Below are positions 1-8,275 of a stretch of 64,000 bases of DNA, piece after piece. Position 1 is the first letter of the stretch; every line of letters begins with the position of its first letter. Under the pieces are notes generated by a model that was not told where the DNA came from, ran no database searches, and worked only from the letters and a program-made list of their open reading frames with translations. Origin of the DNA: DAOMFB01 sp963721385 (GTDB lineage Bacteria; Acidobacteriota; Thermoanaerobaculia; UBA5066); NCBI GenBank assembly GCA_963721385.1, contig CAVRJB010000006.1, positions 83,322 to 147,321 on the forward strand, in the 5' to 3' direction. Made by a program: the position numbers and the translations under genes.

Positions 1-2
1 CC

Positions 3-782
3 GACGTCCTCGCGCGCGTCGCCGGACCGTCGTGGGACGTCCGGACGCTCGTTCCGCCAGGCACGTCGCCCCATGTCTTCGAGCCGACGCCTCGCGAGGT
101 GCGCCTCGCGGCACCGGCGCGGCTCCTCGTGACCGTCGGCGCCGGGTACGACCGGTGGGCGGCGAGGCTCGCCTCCGCCTGCGCGCCGGGAGCGGCTCTT
201 TTCGACGCCGGCGCGGCCGTCGGCGTCGAAGCCCCGTCCAATGCGTCGAGCCACGATCACGAAGAAGGGGAAGCCGACCCGCACTGGTGGCTCGACCCGC
301 GCCTCGTCGAGCGGGCACTGGGGCCTCTCGCGGAGAGGCTGGCCGCGTTCGACCGGGCCGGGGCCGACGGCTACCGGCAGCGCGCGGCGGCGTTCGCCGC
401 GGAGCTCTCGGCGCTGGATGCCGAGATCGGCGCGTCGCTGGCGCCCGTCCGCGGAGGCGGGATCCTGTCGGCCCACAACGCGTGGCCGCGCTTTGCGGCG
501 CGGTACGGGCTGCGGACGGTCGGGTCGATCGAGCCCGTCCCCGGCCGCGAGCCGTCGCCGCGCGACCTCGCGGCGCTCGTCACGACGGCGCGCCGCGAGG
601 GGATCCGGACGCTCTTCACCGAGCCGCAGTTCCCGCTCTCCGCGGCGCGCGTCGTGGCGGACGAGGCGGGAATCCGGGTCGTCATGGCCGACCCGATCGG
701 CGGCGTTCCGGGGCGCTCGGGTTACGCTGAGCTGATGCGCTGGAACGCCCGGGCCTTCCGCGAGGGGCTCTCGCCCCGATGA
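3..782 (+). CDS. Metal ABC transporter substrate-binding protein, copy 1 (5' end outside window)
   Basis: Periplasmic solute-binding protein of the ZnuA/TroA cluster A-1 family, which captures Zn2+ or Mn2+ and hands it to the membrane permease. The frame is open from base 3, so the start codon and signal peptide lie upstream. Visible family marks are GTSPHVFEPTP near the new N-terminus (first His ligand), the His/Asp/Glu-rich loop SHDHEEGEADPHWWLDP, the SAHNAWPRFAARYGL block with the next His, and a C-terminal MADPIGG segment supplying the acidic ligand region. The stop overlaps the next ATG by 4 bp (ATGA), so it is cotranscribed with the ATPase and permease genes. The acidic His-rich loop favours zinc, but the metal cannot be settled from sequence. 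Confidence 0.88.
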   Translation, partial: DVLARVAGPSWDVRTLVPPGTSPHVFEPTPREVRLAAPARLLVTVGAGYDRWAARLASACAPGAALFDAGAAVGVEAPSNASSHDHEEGEADPHWWLDPRLVERALGPLAERLAAFDRAGADGYRQRAAAFAAELSALDAEIGASLAPVRGGGILSAHNAWPRFAARYGLRTVGSIEPVPGREPSPRDLAALVTTARREGIRTLFTEPQFPLSAARVVADEAGIRVVMADPIGGVPGRSGYAELMRWNARAFREGLSPR

Positions 783-1450
783 GCGTCGGGATCCGCTTCG
801 AAGGGATCGACGTCCGGTTCGGCGGACGGCCCGTCCTCTCCGCCGCCACGGCGACTCTTCCCGCGGGGGAGCGGACCGCCCTGATCGGTCCGAACGGCGG
901 CGGGAAGACGACGCTCGTCCGCGTCCTGATCGGGGCGCTCCGGCCGGAGGCGGGGCGCGTCGCGTTCGTCGACAACGCCGGCCGCGAGGTGCCTCGGCCG
1001 CGCATCGGCTACCTCTCCCAGCGCTCCACGCTCTCGGCCACGGCACCGGTCTCCGGACTCGACGTCGTCTCGTTGTCGCTCGACCCGCGCCCTGGCTTCG
1101 GGGTGCGCGCGGGGGCGCACGCGACGGCCGCCGCCGCCCTCCGCCGCGCGGGCCTGCCGGAGGAGGCCGTCTCGCAGCAGGTCGGCCGCCTCTCCGGCGG
1201 GCAGCGGCAGCGGGTCCTCCTCGCCCGTGCCATCGCGGGCGCGCCGGATGTCCTCGTCCTCGACGAGCCCGACACGGCACTCGACGCCGAGGGGCTGAAG
1301 ACGCTTCGGCGCGTCGTGGCCGAGGAGATCGCCGCCGGGCGAACGGTCGTCTACGTCACGCACGACAGCGCGGCGATGGGAGGGGCCGACCGCGTCTTCC
1401 GGGTGGACCGGACCGTGGCCGAGGAGCCCCCCGGCGAGGAGAGCGCGTGA
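779..1450 (+). CDS. Metal ABC transporter ATP-binding protein, copy 1
   Basis: ATPase subunit (223 aa) that powers uptake of the metal bound by the preceding protein, acting on the cytoplasmic face of the inner membrane. Walker A GPNGGGKTTL is at about residues 40-49, the Q-loop in IGYLSQRS, the ABC signature LSGGQRQR at about 139-146, Walker B VLVLDEPDTALD at about 158-169 and the switch His in VTHD. Length is normal for ZnuC/MntB-type ATPases. The start overlaps the upstream stop by 4 bp and the stop overlaps the permease start by 4 bp, so translation is probably coupled throughout the operon. Confidence 0.93.
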   Translation: MSVGIRFEGIDVRFGGRPVLSAATATLPAGERTALIGPNGGGKTTLVRVLIGALRPEAGRVAFVDNAGREVPRPRIGYLSQRSTLSATAPVSGLDVVSLSLDPRPGFGVRAGAHATAAAALRRAGLPEEAVSQQVGRLSGGQRQRVLLARAIAGAPDVLVLDEPDTALDAEGLKTLRRVVAEEIAAGRTVVYVTHDSAAMGGADRVFRVDRTVAEEPPGEESA

Positions 1451-2253
1451 GCGAGTTCCTGGCGTTCCCGTTCTTTCAGCGGGCTCTCGCTGCCGGGGCG
1501 ATCACGGCGGTTCTCTGCGGCGCGCTTTCGTTTTTCGTCGTCCTCCGGCGGCTCGCGTTCGTTGGCTCCGGCGTCGCGCATGCCGCGTTCGGCGGTGTCG
1601 CGATCGCGACGCTCCTCGGCCTGCCCCCGGGCGCCGGCGCCCTTGCCGCGGCGTTGGCGGTCGCAGGCGCCACAGCGCGGGCCTCGGGCTCGTCGGAGGT
1701 GACGGAGGACGCGGCCGTCGGTGTCTTCACGGTCGCCGCGATGGCCGCCGGGGTCGTTGCCCTCGGATTCCTGAAGACGAACGTGGATCTCTTCGGCCTG
1801 ATGTTCGGAAACATCCTGACGGTCGCCCCTTCGGACCTCGCCCTCCTTGGCGGAGCCTCCGCGGCCGTTCTCGCGGCGCTCGTCTATTTCTTCCGGCCGC
1901 TCCTCCTCGCGTCGGTCGACGAGGAGGGAGCGGCGGCCGCCGGCGTCCCGGTCGGGGCGATGCGGCTCCTCGTCCTCGTCCTGATCGCAGTGACCGTCGT
2001 CGTCGCCCTGAAGGTGGTCGGGATCCTCCTCGTCTCCGCGCTCCTCATTCTGCCGGGGGCGATCGCACGGGCGCTTTCGGCGCGCTGGCCGGGTTTTCTC
2101 GCCGGCTCGGTCGCGGCCGCGCTCGTGATGGTCGTGGGCGGCCTTTTCCTGTCGGTCGCGATCGACGTCGCCCCCGGGGCCTCGATCATCCTCCTCGGTG
2201 CGGTTCTGTTCGTTGTCTCGATTCTGGTCGTTCGCGCCCGAACCGTCGGATAA
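1447..2253 (+). CDS. Metal ABC transporter permease, copy 1
   Basis: Inner-membrane permease of the ZnuB/TroCD (ABC-3) family, 268 aa, with eight or so hydrophobic segments across the whole length. The GSGVAHAAFGGVAIATLLG region near residue 40 is the family's conserved HxAxxG block, and the late segment KVVGILLVSALLILPGA matches the typical ABC-3 coupling helix region. It starts with GTG inside the stop of the ATPase gene. With the two preceding genes it makes a complete binding protein-ATPase-permease importer. The next gene, 40 bp on, is superoxide dismutase with its own strong ribosome binding site. Confidence 0.9.
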   Translation: MSEFLAFPFFQRALAAGAITAVLCGALSFFVVLRRLAFVGSGVAHAAFGGVAIATLLGLPPGAGALAAALAVAGATARASGSSEVTEDAAVGVFTVAAMAAGVVALGFLKTNVDLFGLMFGNILTVAPSDLALLGGASAAVLAALVYFFRPLLLASVDEEGAAAAGVPVGAMRLLVLVLIAVTVVVALKVVGILLVSALLILPGAIARALSARWPGFLAGSVAAALVMVVGGLFLSVAIDVAPGASIILLGAVLFVVSILVVRARTVG

Positions 2254-2293
2254 TCGACGCGCCGATCCGTCGGCGATTCTGAAAGGAGCTCCG

Positions 2294-2893
2294 ATGATCG
2301 AACTTCCTCCGCTTCCGTACCCCGACAACGCGCTGGCCCCCGACATCTCCTCGAACACTCTCTCGTTTCACTACGGCAAGCACCACAAGGCTTACGTCGA
2401 CAACACGAACAAGATGATCGCCGGCACCGAGCTGGCCGACCTGCCGCTCGAGCAGGTCGTCCGCGCGGTGGCGGGGAAACCCGACAAAGCCGGTCTCTTC
2501 AACAACTCGGCGCAGGTCTGGAACCACAGTTTCTATTGGAAGAGCATGCGGCCCAAGGGGGGCGGCGCGCCCTCCGGAAAGCTGAAAGAGAAGATCGAGT
2601 CCGATCTCGGCGGCCTCGAGAACTTCAAGAAGGAGTTCGCGAACGCCGGCGCGACGCAGTTCGGCAGCGGCTGGGCGTGGCTCGTCCTCGACGGCGGCAA
2701 GCTGAAGTGCGTGAAGACGCCGAACGCAGAGACCCCTCTCACGACGGCGGCGACGCCGCTCCTGACGATGGACGTCTGGGAGCACGCCTACTACCTCGAC
2801 TGGCAAAACCGGCGCCCGGACTACATCACGGCGTTCCTCGAGCGCCTGATCAACTGGGAGTTCGCGGCGGAGAACCTGGCCAGGGCCCGCTGA
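2294..2893 (+). CDS. sodB: Superoxide dismutase, Fe type
   Basis: Cytoplasmic superoxide dismutase (199 aa) converting superoxide to oxygen and hydrogen peroxide. Metal ligands are visible as His26 (in SFHYGKHH), His78 (in WNHSFYW), Asp160 and His164 (in DVWEHAYYLDW). The Gln of NSAQVWNH is in the position that distinguishes Fe-type from Mn-type enzymes. I chose ATG 2294 over an upstream in-frame start because GAAAGGAGCTCCG gives an excellent ribosome binding site and the protein then begins like the family (IELPPLPY). It sits directly after a metal importer, which fits joint use in metal and oxidative homeostasis, but no shared regulator is seen. Confidence 0.96.
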   Translation: MIELPPLPYPDNALAPDISSNTLSFHYGKHHKAYVDNTNKMIAGTELADLPLEQVVRAVAGKPDKAGLFNNSAQVWNHSFYWKSMRPKGGGAPSGKLKEKIESDLGGLENFKKEFANAGATQFGSGWAWLVLDGGKLKCVKTPNAETPLTTAATPLLTMDVWEHAYYLDWQNRRPDYITAFLERLINWEFAAENLARAR

Positions 2894-2900
2894 CGCGGCG

Positions 2901-3675
2901 ATGACGGCGAGCCGGACGCTTCCGAACAAGCTCGTCCTCGTGCAGGCACGGGGAGAGCACCTGGAACCTCGAGAACCGCTTCACGGGCTGGACGGACGTT
3001 CCGCTCTCGCTCCGTGGCGTCGAGGAAGCCCGCGCCGCGGGGCGCCTCCTCCATGACGAGGGATTCCGATTCGACGTCACCTTCTCCTCCGTCCTGAAGA
3101 GGGCCATCCAGACTCTCCAGATCGCGCTCGAGGAGATGGACGCCGTCTGGCTCCCGGTGGAGCGCTCGTGGCGACTCAACGAGCGGCACTACGGCGCTCT
3201 CCAGGGCCTCAACAAGAAGGAGACCCAGGAGAAGTACGGCGAGAAGCAGCTTTTCGCGTGGAGGCGCGGCTACGCCGTCATGCCGCCCGCCCTGGCGGAC
3301 GACGACCCGCGCCACCCGCGATTCGATTCGCGCTACGCCGGACTGCCGCCCGAGATCCTTCCGGCGACGGAGAGCCTTCAGATCGTCGTCGGGCGCTTCC
3401 TCCCGTACTGGTACGACCGGATCGTCCCCCGCCTCGCTCGCGGGGAGAACGTCCTCGTGGCGGCGCACGGCAACAGCCTCCGGGCTCTCGTGAAGCACCT
3501 CGACGGCATCTCCGACGAGGAGATCCCGGAGCTCAACATCCCGACGGGGATCCCGCTGGTCTACGAGCTGGACGACCGGCTCCGCCGCGTGTCGAGCCGG
3601 TATCTCGGCGACCCCGAGGCCGCGAGGAAGGCCGCCCTCAAGGTGGCGAAGCAGGCGACGAACAGCGCAGACTAG
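2901..3675 (+). CDS. gpmA: 2,3-bisphosphoglycerate-dependent phosphoglycerate mutase, frame broken near 2944
   Basis: Glycolytic/gluconeogenic mutase interconverting 3- and 2-phosphoglycerate. From ATG 2901 the reading gives TASRTLPNKLVLV, then shifts by +1. From about 2946 the next frame gives HGESTWNLENRFTGWTDVPLS, the catalytic phosphohistidine block. Further family motifs are ERHYGALQGLNK and the second catalytic His in VAAHGNSLRALVKHLDG. Removing one base (for example the A of GTGCAGGCACGG) restores the expected RHGES and a 257-residue protein of normal length, so this is most likely a sequence error rather than a dead gene. Its stop overlaps by 4 bp the stop of the convergent permease gene. 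Confidence 0.93.
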
Positions 3676-4469
3676 CCGGGGTTCCGCGCCGCGGGCGCGA
3701 GGCGGACGAGGCCGGTCAGGAGGAGCGCGGCGACGAGGACCGGCCCGAACGGCTGGTTGAGGCCGATCGCCGCCGCGAACGCGACGACGTAGGCCGCGAC
3801 GGCGACGGCGGTGGTCCTTGCGAGGGCCCGCCGCCAGCCGTTCGCCCCGGCAAAGGCCGCCCACGGGGGCACGAAGACGAGGGCGAACGAGGCCATCACG
3901 CCGACCGACTGCGTCGCGAGGGCGACCGCGAAGGCCACCATGAGGTCGAACGCGAGGTGGATGCGGAAGGGGTTCTCCCCGTTCGCCGCGAGATGGTCGG
4001 GGAAGAACCGCTCGAGGAGGAGCCGCCGGGAGATCCGCGGCAGGAGGAGCGCGACGGCGGCGAGGAGGGCGGCCGCGCCCGAGAGGTGCGCGCCCGACGT
4101 GAAGTAGAGCTGACCGTCGAGGAGGGCGTGGCTCACCTCCTCGCCCTGCGCGCTGTTCGCGGCGCCGAGCAGGGCGACCGACCAGCCGAAGAGAAGAAGG
4201 AGGACGAAGACGTCGTTTCCCGAGCGGCGGATGGCCCCCTTTGCCGTCGCGGCGAGGCCGGCGGCGCCGAGGGCCCCCGCGATCGGGTGGATCCCGAGGA
4301 GAAGTCCGGCCACGCCCCCGGCGGCCGTGACCTGCGCCATCCCGAGCGACGCGAGCCACTCGTCGCGGAGGCGGACGTACGCGCCGAGGAGAGGCATCGA
4401 GATGGCGAGGAGGAGCCCGTTCAGGAACGGGACGCGGAAGAGCGGGTCGACGACGAGCTGCCACTTCAT
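3672..4469 (-). CDS. Metal ABC transporter permease, copy 2
   Basis: Second ABC-3 type permease, 265 aa, strongly hydrophobic with repeated membrane segments (for example DVFVLLLLFGWSVALLGAA and HLAFDLMVAFAVALATQSVGVMASF). The start ATG 4469 overlaps the stop of the ATPase gene (ATGA), which fixes the start. A longer open frame continues upstream only because the ATPase gene contains an extra base. It is the last gene of the operon barrel porin-binding protein-ATPase-permease. The sequence is quite different from the copy at 1447-2253, so the two systems are paralogues or have different metal or affinity roles, not a recent duplication. Confidence 0.85.
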   Translation of the reverse strand: MKWQLVVDPLFRVPFLNGLLLAISMPLLGAYVRLRDEWLASLGMAQVTAAGGVAGLLLGIHPIAGALGAAGLAATAKGAIRRSGNDVFVLLLLFGWSVALLGAANSAQGEEVSHALLDGQLYFTSGAHLSGAAALLAAVALLLPRISRRLLLERFFPDHLAANGENPFRIHLAFDLMVAFAVALATQSVGVMASFALVFVPPWAAFAGANGWRRALARTTAVAVAAYVVAFAAAIGLNQPFGPVLVAALLLTGLVRLAPAARNPG

Positions 4470-5031
4470 CCCTGAAGCTCCACGACCCGGTCGGCGACCT
4501 CGTCCACGAAGCCCCGTTCGTGGCTGACGACGAGGACGCCGCGTTCGCTCCGCTTCTCGTGCAGGATCGAGACGAGCGACTCGATCGTGGACGGCGCCAT
4601 GTTGTTCGTCGGCTCGTCGAGGATGTGAAGGTCGGCATCTCCGCCGAGGCAGGCCCAGACCTCGAGGAGCTGAAACTGCCCCCCGGAGAGCTTGTCCGCG
4701 CGGAGGGCGAGGAGCGGCGCGAGCAGGGCCGGGGGCGCCGCGTGGTCCGCCCCCGTGAGCCGAAGCAGCTCGTTCCCGTTGAGCGGAATCCCTTCCGGCC
4801 GCGGCGGGAAGCTGCCGCTGAAGCGAGACGGTCAGCCCGGGGCGGCGCTCGATCCGGCCCGAAAGGATCCGGGAGCTCCCCGTCAGCGCGCCGATGAGCG
4901 TCGACTTTCCCGAGCCGTTCGGGCCGCGCAGGGCCACGATCTCGCCCGGGGTGACCTCGAACGAGATGGGGCCGACGACGGGCTGCCGCGTAGCCCGCCA
5001 CGACATCCCGATAGGCGAGAAGCGGCGTCAT
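4466..5031 (-). CDS. Metal ABC transporter ATP-binding protein, copy 2 (two frame breaks)
   Basis: ATPase subunit of the second metal importer. The three pieces lie in three successive frames: MTPLLAYRDVVAGY from ATG 5031, then RGPNGSGKSTLIGAL (Walker A), then RADKLSGGQFQLLEVWACLG (signature) with the Walker B ILDEPTNN and the switch region VVSHERGFVDEVADRVVELQG before the stop. Joining them needs removal of one base near 4987 and one near 4815, giving about 187 residues. This is short for the family (usually 220-250) but has all the catalytic motifs. It overlaps the binding-protein stop and the permease start by 4 bp each. An insertion error is more likely than a true pseudogene because all key residues are kept. 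Confidence 0.85.
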
Positions 5032-5919
5032 TTCGAGGAGGCGATCGCCTCGACCCATCGGGCGATCATCGCAAAGTAGGCGTTCGCGTCGCCCTTCTCG
5101 CCGACCTCGACCGGCAGCCGGACCGCCTTCCAGCCGAGCTTGGACGCCAGAAAGTCGGGCCCCTGCGCCGATTGGTAGTCGGTGAAGAGAACGACGCCCT
5201 TCCGGCCGAAGAGCTGCCCGACGAGATCGGACAGGTGCTGGGCGGTCGGCGGGATGCCGGGAAGGGGCTCGACGTAGCCGAGGATCGGGACGCCGAGAAG
5301 GCCGAGCAGGTAGTTGGCGTCCTTGTGGTAGAGGATGACGCCGGGGGCGCCGCCGGCCAGCTCCTTCCACTTCGGGACACGATCGCCGGCCGTCTTCGCG
5401 AAGGCCTCGGCGTTCGCGCGGTACGCCTCGGCGTGCGGCGGGTCGAGCTTGCCGAGGCGCCCCGCGAGGGCGCGGGCGACGTCGGCCATCCGGACCGGGT
5501 CGAGAAAGAGGTGGGGGTTTCCCATCGGGTGGACGTCGCCGCGGGAGCGGTCGGTGTCGGCGCTCTTCTCGATGAGCGAGACCTGGGCGGCCGCCTCGAA
5601 GTAGCCGGGCTGGCCCGGGAGGAGCTTGCCGTTCGAAGCCCCCTGCAGCGCGGCCGGGAGCCATCCGACCTCCAGTTCCGCGCCGACCGAGACGAGGAGG
5701 TCGGCGTTCCTGAGGGCCACCATCATTGTCGGCTTCGCCTGGAGGAAGTGGGGGTCGCGGTCCGGCGGCGCGAGGACGGCGACGGAGACGTTGGACCCTC
5801 CGACGGTCCGGACGAGCATTCCCATGTTGGAGGTGGTGGCCACGACGTTCATGGCCGGCGTGCGCGACGGGCGCCGCGAGAGTTGCTGCGGCGAGGGCGG
5901 CGAGAGCGAGTCGTTTCAT
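5028..5919 (-). CDS. Metal ABC transporter substrate-binding protein, copy 2 (one frame break)
   Basis: ZnuA/TroA-like periplasmic metal-binding protein, about 296 aa once one extra base near 5853 is removed. The N-terminal piece MKRLALAALAAATLAAPVAHA is a clear signal peptide. The next frame starts NVVATTSNMGMLVRTVGG, the standard start of the mature protein. Ligand regions are APPDRDPHFLQAKP, the short loop RGDVHPMGNPHLFLDP, LYHKDANYLLGLLG and FTDYQSAQG. The inter-domain His loop is much poorer in His/Asp than in copy 1, which may mean different metal preference or affinity. The gene follows the outer-membrane barrel gene by about 10 bp and overlaps the ATPase start by 4 bp. Confidence 0.88.
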
Positions 5920-5929
5920 CACGATCCCT

Positions 5930-7396
5930 TCAGAACTTGTGCGCCCCGTGGACGCCGAGGCTGACCTGGAACTGCAGGAAGAACTGGTTGACCGATTGCC
6001 GGAGGCCGAGGAGCGGGATCTCGCTCCGGTCGTACTGCGCGCGGAAACGGGAGAATTCGGTCGGGTTGAACGTCAGCGCCGCCGTGAAGCGCTGAACGTC
6101 TCCGAAGCTCGTCTCCGTGCCGCCGACCGTGAGGCGGTTGACGCCGCCCGCCATGTCGTAGCGGAGCGCCCGCCTGGAACCGCGGAAGAGAAGCCCGTAG
6201 ACGGCCTGCACGTAGAAGCCGGTCTGCTTGATGCTCCGCGGAATTCCCGCGAGAGGCGCGTCCGCCGTGACGCCGGTCTGGTTCCGTCCGCGATAGATGA
6301 ACTCGCCCTGGAGCGTCAGGTCTCCCTGCCCGAACGGCCGCGGGTCGTCGTGCTTGTAGACGGCGTCAAGACCCGTGAACCAGCTTGTCCCCTGGCTGGC
6401 GACACCGCCGACCTGCTCCTGGAACATCGTGTCGTAGCCCCCCGAGGCTCCGAGCTGGAGCGCGTCCGAGTAGCCGACGTCGGGGGAGATCTTGAAGAAC
6501 CCGGTGAAGAGGCGCGGTCCCGCCTTGGACGAGAGGGCCGGGTTCGCGTCCGGCGCCGAGGTAGTTCGCGACGCCCGGGTTCGTCCCCTGCAGCGCCTCG
6601 CCGCCGATCAGCATGTAGACGGGCGTCTTCGGGAGGTACGCGACCTGGACGCCGACCTCGTCGATCTGGCCGTCGAAGAACATCGCGTACGGGAGGTTCT
6701 GGTCGACGAAGTCCCACTGGTGCGGGTGCTGCTTGTTGATGTAGCCGATGTCGCTGAAGAACTTCCCGGCCTTGACCGAGAGGCCGGGGAGGAGCTTCCG
6801 GGTCCGGATCCACGCCTCCTCCATGCCGACCTCGTCGGTGCTCACGGTCAGGATCGCCATGGCGTCGAAGTACGGGTCGACCGCCGCCGGAGAACGTGAA
6901 CTCCGTCTCGCCGAGGTTGAAGCCCGGCGAGAGGTCGCGGAAGCCTCCGGCGCCCGTCGCCGAGGAAGTTGTCCGACTGCGGGAAGAGGCTCATCCCCAG
7001 CCCCTTCCGGTCGTCGGCGTAGTAGAGCCCCTCCGCGACGACGGAGATGGCCGGATTGAAGGTGGTCCCCGACGTCACCTGTCCCGTCTCTCCCCACGAG
7101 GCGACGGGGAACGGCGTCAGTCCGGGACTCGTGACCGGGCCCGTTTCGCGCGCGGGCGCTGGTGGCGGCGTCGGAGCGGGCGCCGGCGTCGGGGCCGCCG
7201 ACGGCGCCGCGGCGCGGGCGGACAGCTCCTTCTTCAGCTCCTCGAGCTGCCGCTGCATCTCGGCCTGCTGCTTTTCGAGGGCCTCGATCTTCTTCTCCAG
7301 CGCCTTTTGTTCGTCCTGGGACTGGCCGCGGGCGGACGCCGCCGCCAGCGCCAGAACGGCGAGGCAGGCGGCGAAAACCGGCGTTCGCATTCGCAT
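5930..7396 (-). CDS. Outer-membrane beta-barrel with N-terminal coiled coil, metal-uptake porin candidate (three frame breaks)
   Basis: Secreted outer-membrane protein of about 487 aa. It has a signal peptide (MRMRTPVFAACLAVLALAAASARG), a charged coiled coil (DEQKALEKKIEALEKQQAEM), an Ala/Pro-rich linker, then a barrel with alternating beta-strand pattern and a C-terminal aromatic strand ending in HGAHKF. The segment GYINKQHPHQWDFVDQNLPY resembles barrels annotated as zinc-regulated outer-membrane receptors; no TonB plug domain is visible. Single extra bases near 6558, 6884 and 6959 split it over three frames. Its position 10 bp upstream of the ABC genes suggests it passes the metal across the outer membrane for that importer. 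AAGGAG precedes ATG 7396. Confidence 0.78.
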
Positions 7397-7464
7397 GAGG
7401 AGGTCTCCTTGCCTGAGTCTCTGGGGGCTCCGGGCGCGGAGCCTGGAGCGCGAGGGGAGAGCCG

Positions 7465-7761
7465 TCAGGCGGCGGAGGGGGGGGCCCGGGGCGAGGCGCT
7501 CGAGACCGCTGGAGCGCCGGCGAGCCGCTCGATGGCGGGCTCGGCCGGCTGCGAGGGTCGGAAGGTCGGAGCGGCGAGAAGCGTGCCGTCACTCTGAGGC
7601 GCGTCGCCGACGTGCTGCCGGGCCGCCTGGCAGGCGGGGCAGCTCCGGTCGGCTGAGGCGCTCGCGTGCCGGTGGGGAATCGCCTCCAGCACGAAGACGA
7701 CGAGGACCGACAGCACGCAGGTCAGCGCGACCCCTTTCGCCGTCAGCTGATCCGCTTTCAC
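7465..7761 (-). CDS. Small membrane-anchored protein with His and CxxC motifs
   Basis: 98-residue protein from GTG 7761: a short cytoplasmic start (VKADQLTAKG), one membrane or signal segment (VALTCVLSVLVVFVLEA), then PHRHASASADRSCPACQAAR and a Pro/Ala-rich tail. The combination of a His pair and a CPAC motif just after the membrane segment is reminiscent of DUF2946-like small metal-associated proteins, but I do not recognise the family with confidence. It lies between the zinc-type operon and a divergent Cys-rich secreted protein, so a role in periplasmic metal binding is an inference from context. Longer in-frame starts exist, but they would run into the divergent gene. Confidence 0.5.
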   Translation of the reverse strand: MKADQLTAKGVALTCVLSVLVVFVLEAIPHRHASASADRSCPACQAARQHVGDAPQSDGTLLAAPTFRPSQPAEPAIERLAGAPAVSSASPRAPPSAA

Positions 7762-7820
7762 GGCGGCGAGAATAGCAGAGGGACGACGCCAGTCCGGTGA
7801 TCGAATAGAATTCCCTGAAG

Positions 7821-8192
7821 ATGGCGCGTGCATTGGCGGTCCTTCTGACGGCCATTTCTCTCGCGGTTTCGAACGCGGCGCCGCTCCATCCCGTGCCGAC
7901 TCTCGTTCACCGTGCCGAGTGCTGCTGCGATCCCTCGACGCCGCTCGACAAGTGCTGCTGCCGGGGTAGCGGTGAGGCAAGCGACGGCAGAGTCCGCCTC
8001 GAAAAGAGCTGTCGGCTCCCCGAGTCGTCCTCCGAGGGGTGGGCCCCGCTTGCGGCCCGGCTGGCCGTCTTGAAGGCCGCGGCAGCGCTTCCCGCGCCCG
8101 AGGTCACTCGCCCCGTCTGCGCCGGTGCCTTTGGACGGCCCGGACTTCCTCTTCTTCCCGCGCCCGACCACGTTCCGCTCCTTCCTGCCTGA
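7821..8192 (+). CDS. Cys-rich secreted small protein
   Basis: Predicted 123-residue exported protein: signal peptide ARALAVLLTAISLAVSNAA, then PTLVHRAECCCDPSTPLDKCCC, a cluster of six cysteines in 16 residues, a single later Cys, and a Pro/Leu-rich end. Clustered cysteines of this kind could bind copper, zinc or iron-sulfur groups or form disulfides. It is divergent from the CPAC protein with about 60 bp between them, and is followed 84 bp later by an outer-membrane barrel that also begins with a CSICRC motif. I do not recognise a family. The ORF could be partly spurious in such GC-rich DNA, but the signal peptide and Cys cluster argue for a real gene. Confidence 0.5.
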   Translation: MARALAVLLTAISLAVSNAAPLHPVPTLVHRAECCCDPSTPLDKCCCRGSGEASDGRVRLEKSCRLPESSSEGWAPLAARLAVLKAAAALPAPEVTRPVCAGAFGRPGLPLLPAPDHVPLLPA

Positions 8193-8275
8193 TTCCGCTT
8201 CAATCCACAGTCCGACTTTCGGGAAGTCAGGCCTGCGCCCGCTGCGACGAGGGGGCGCCGGAAAGGAGTTCCAGA

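Noticed and set aside
2821..5922. A 1033-codon open frame on the minus strand
   Set aside because: It is an artefact of GC-rich DNA: it runs antisense through gpmA and sodB and in wrong frames through the ABC genes. Only its first 22 codons (signal peptide of the binding protein) and a few codons of the ATPase start are real.
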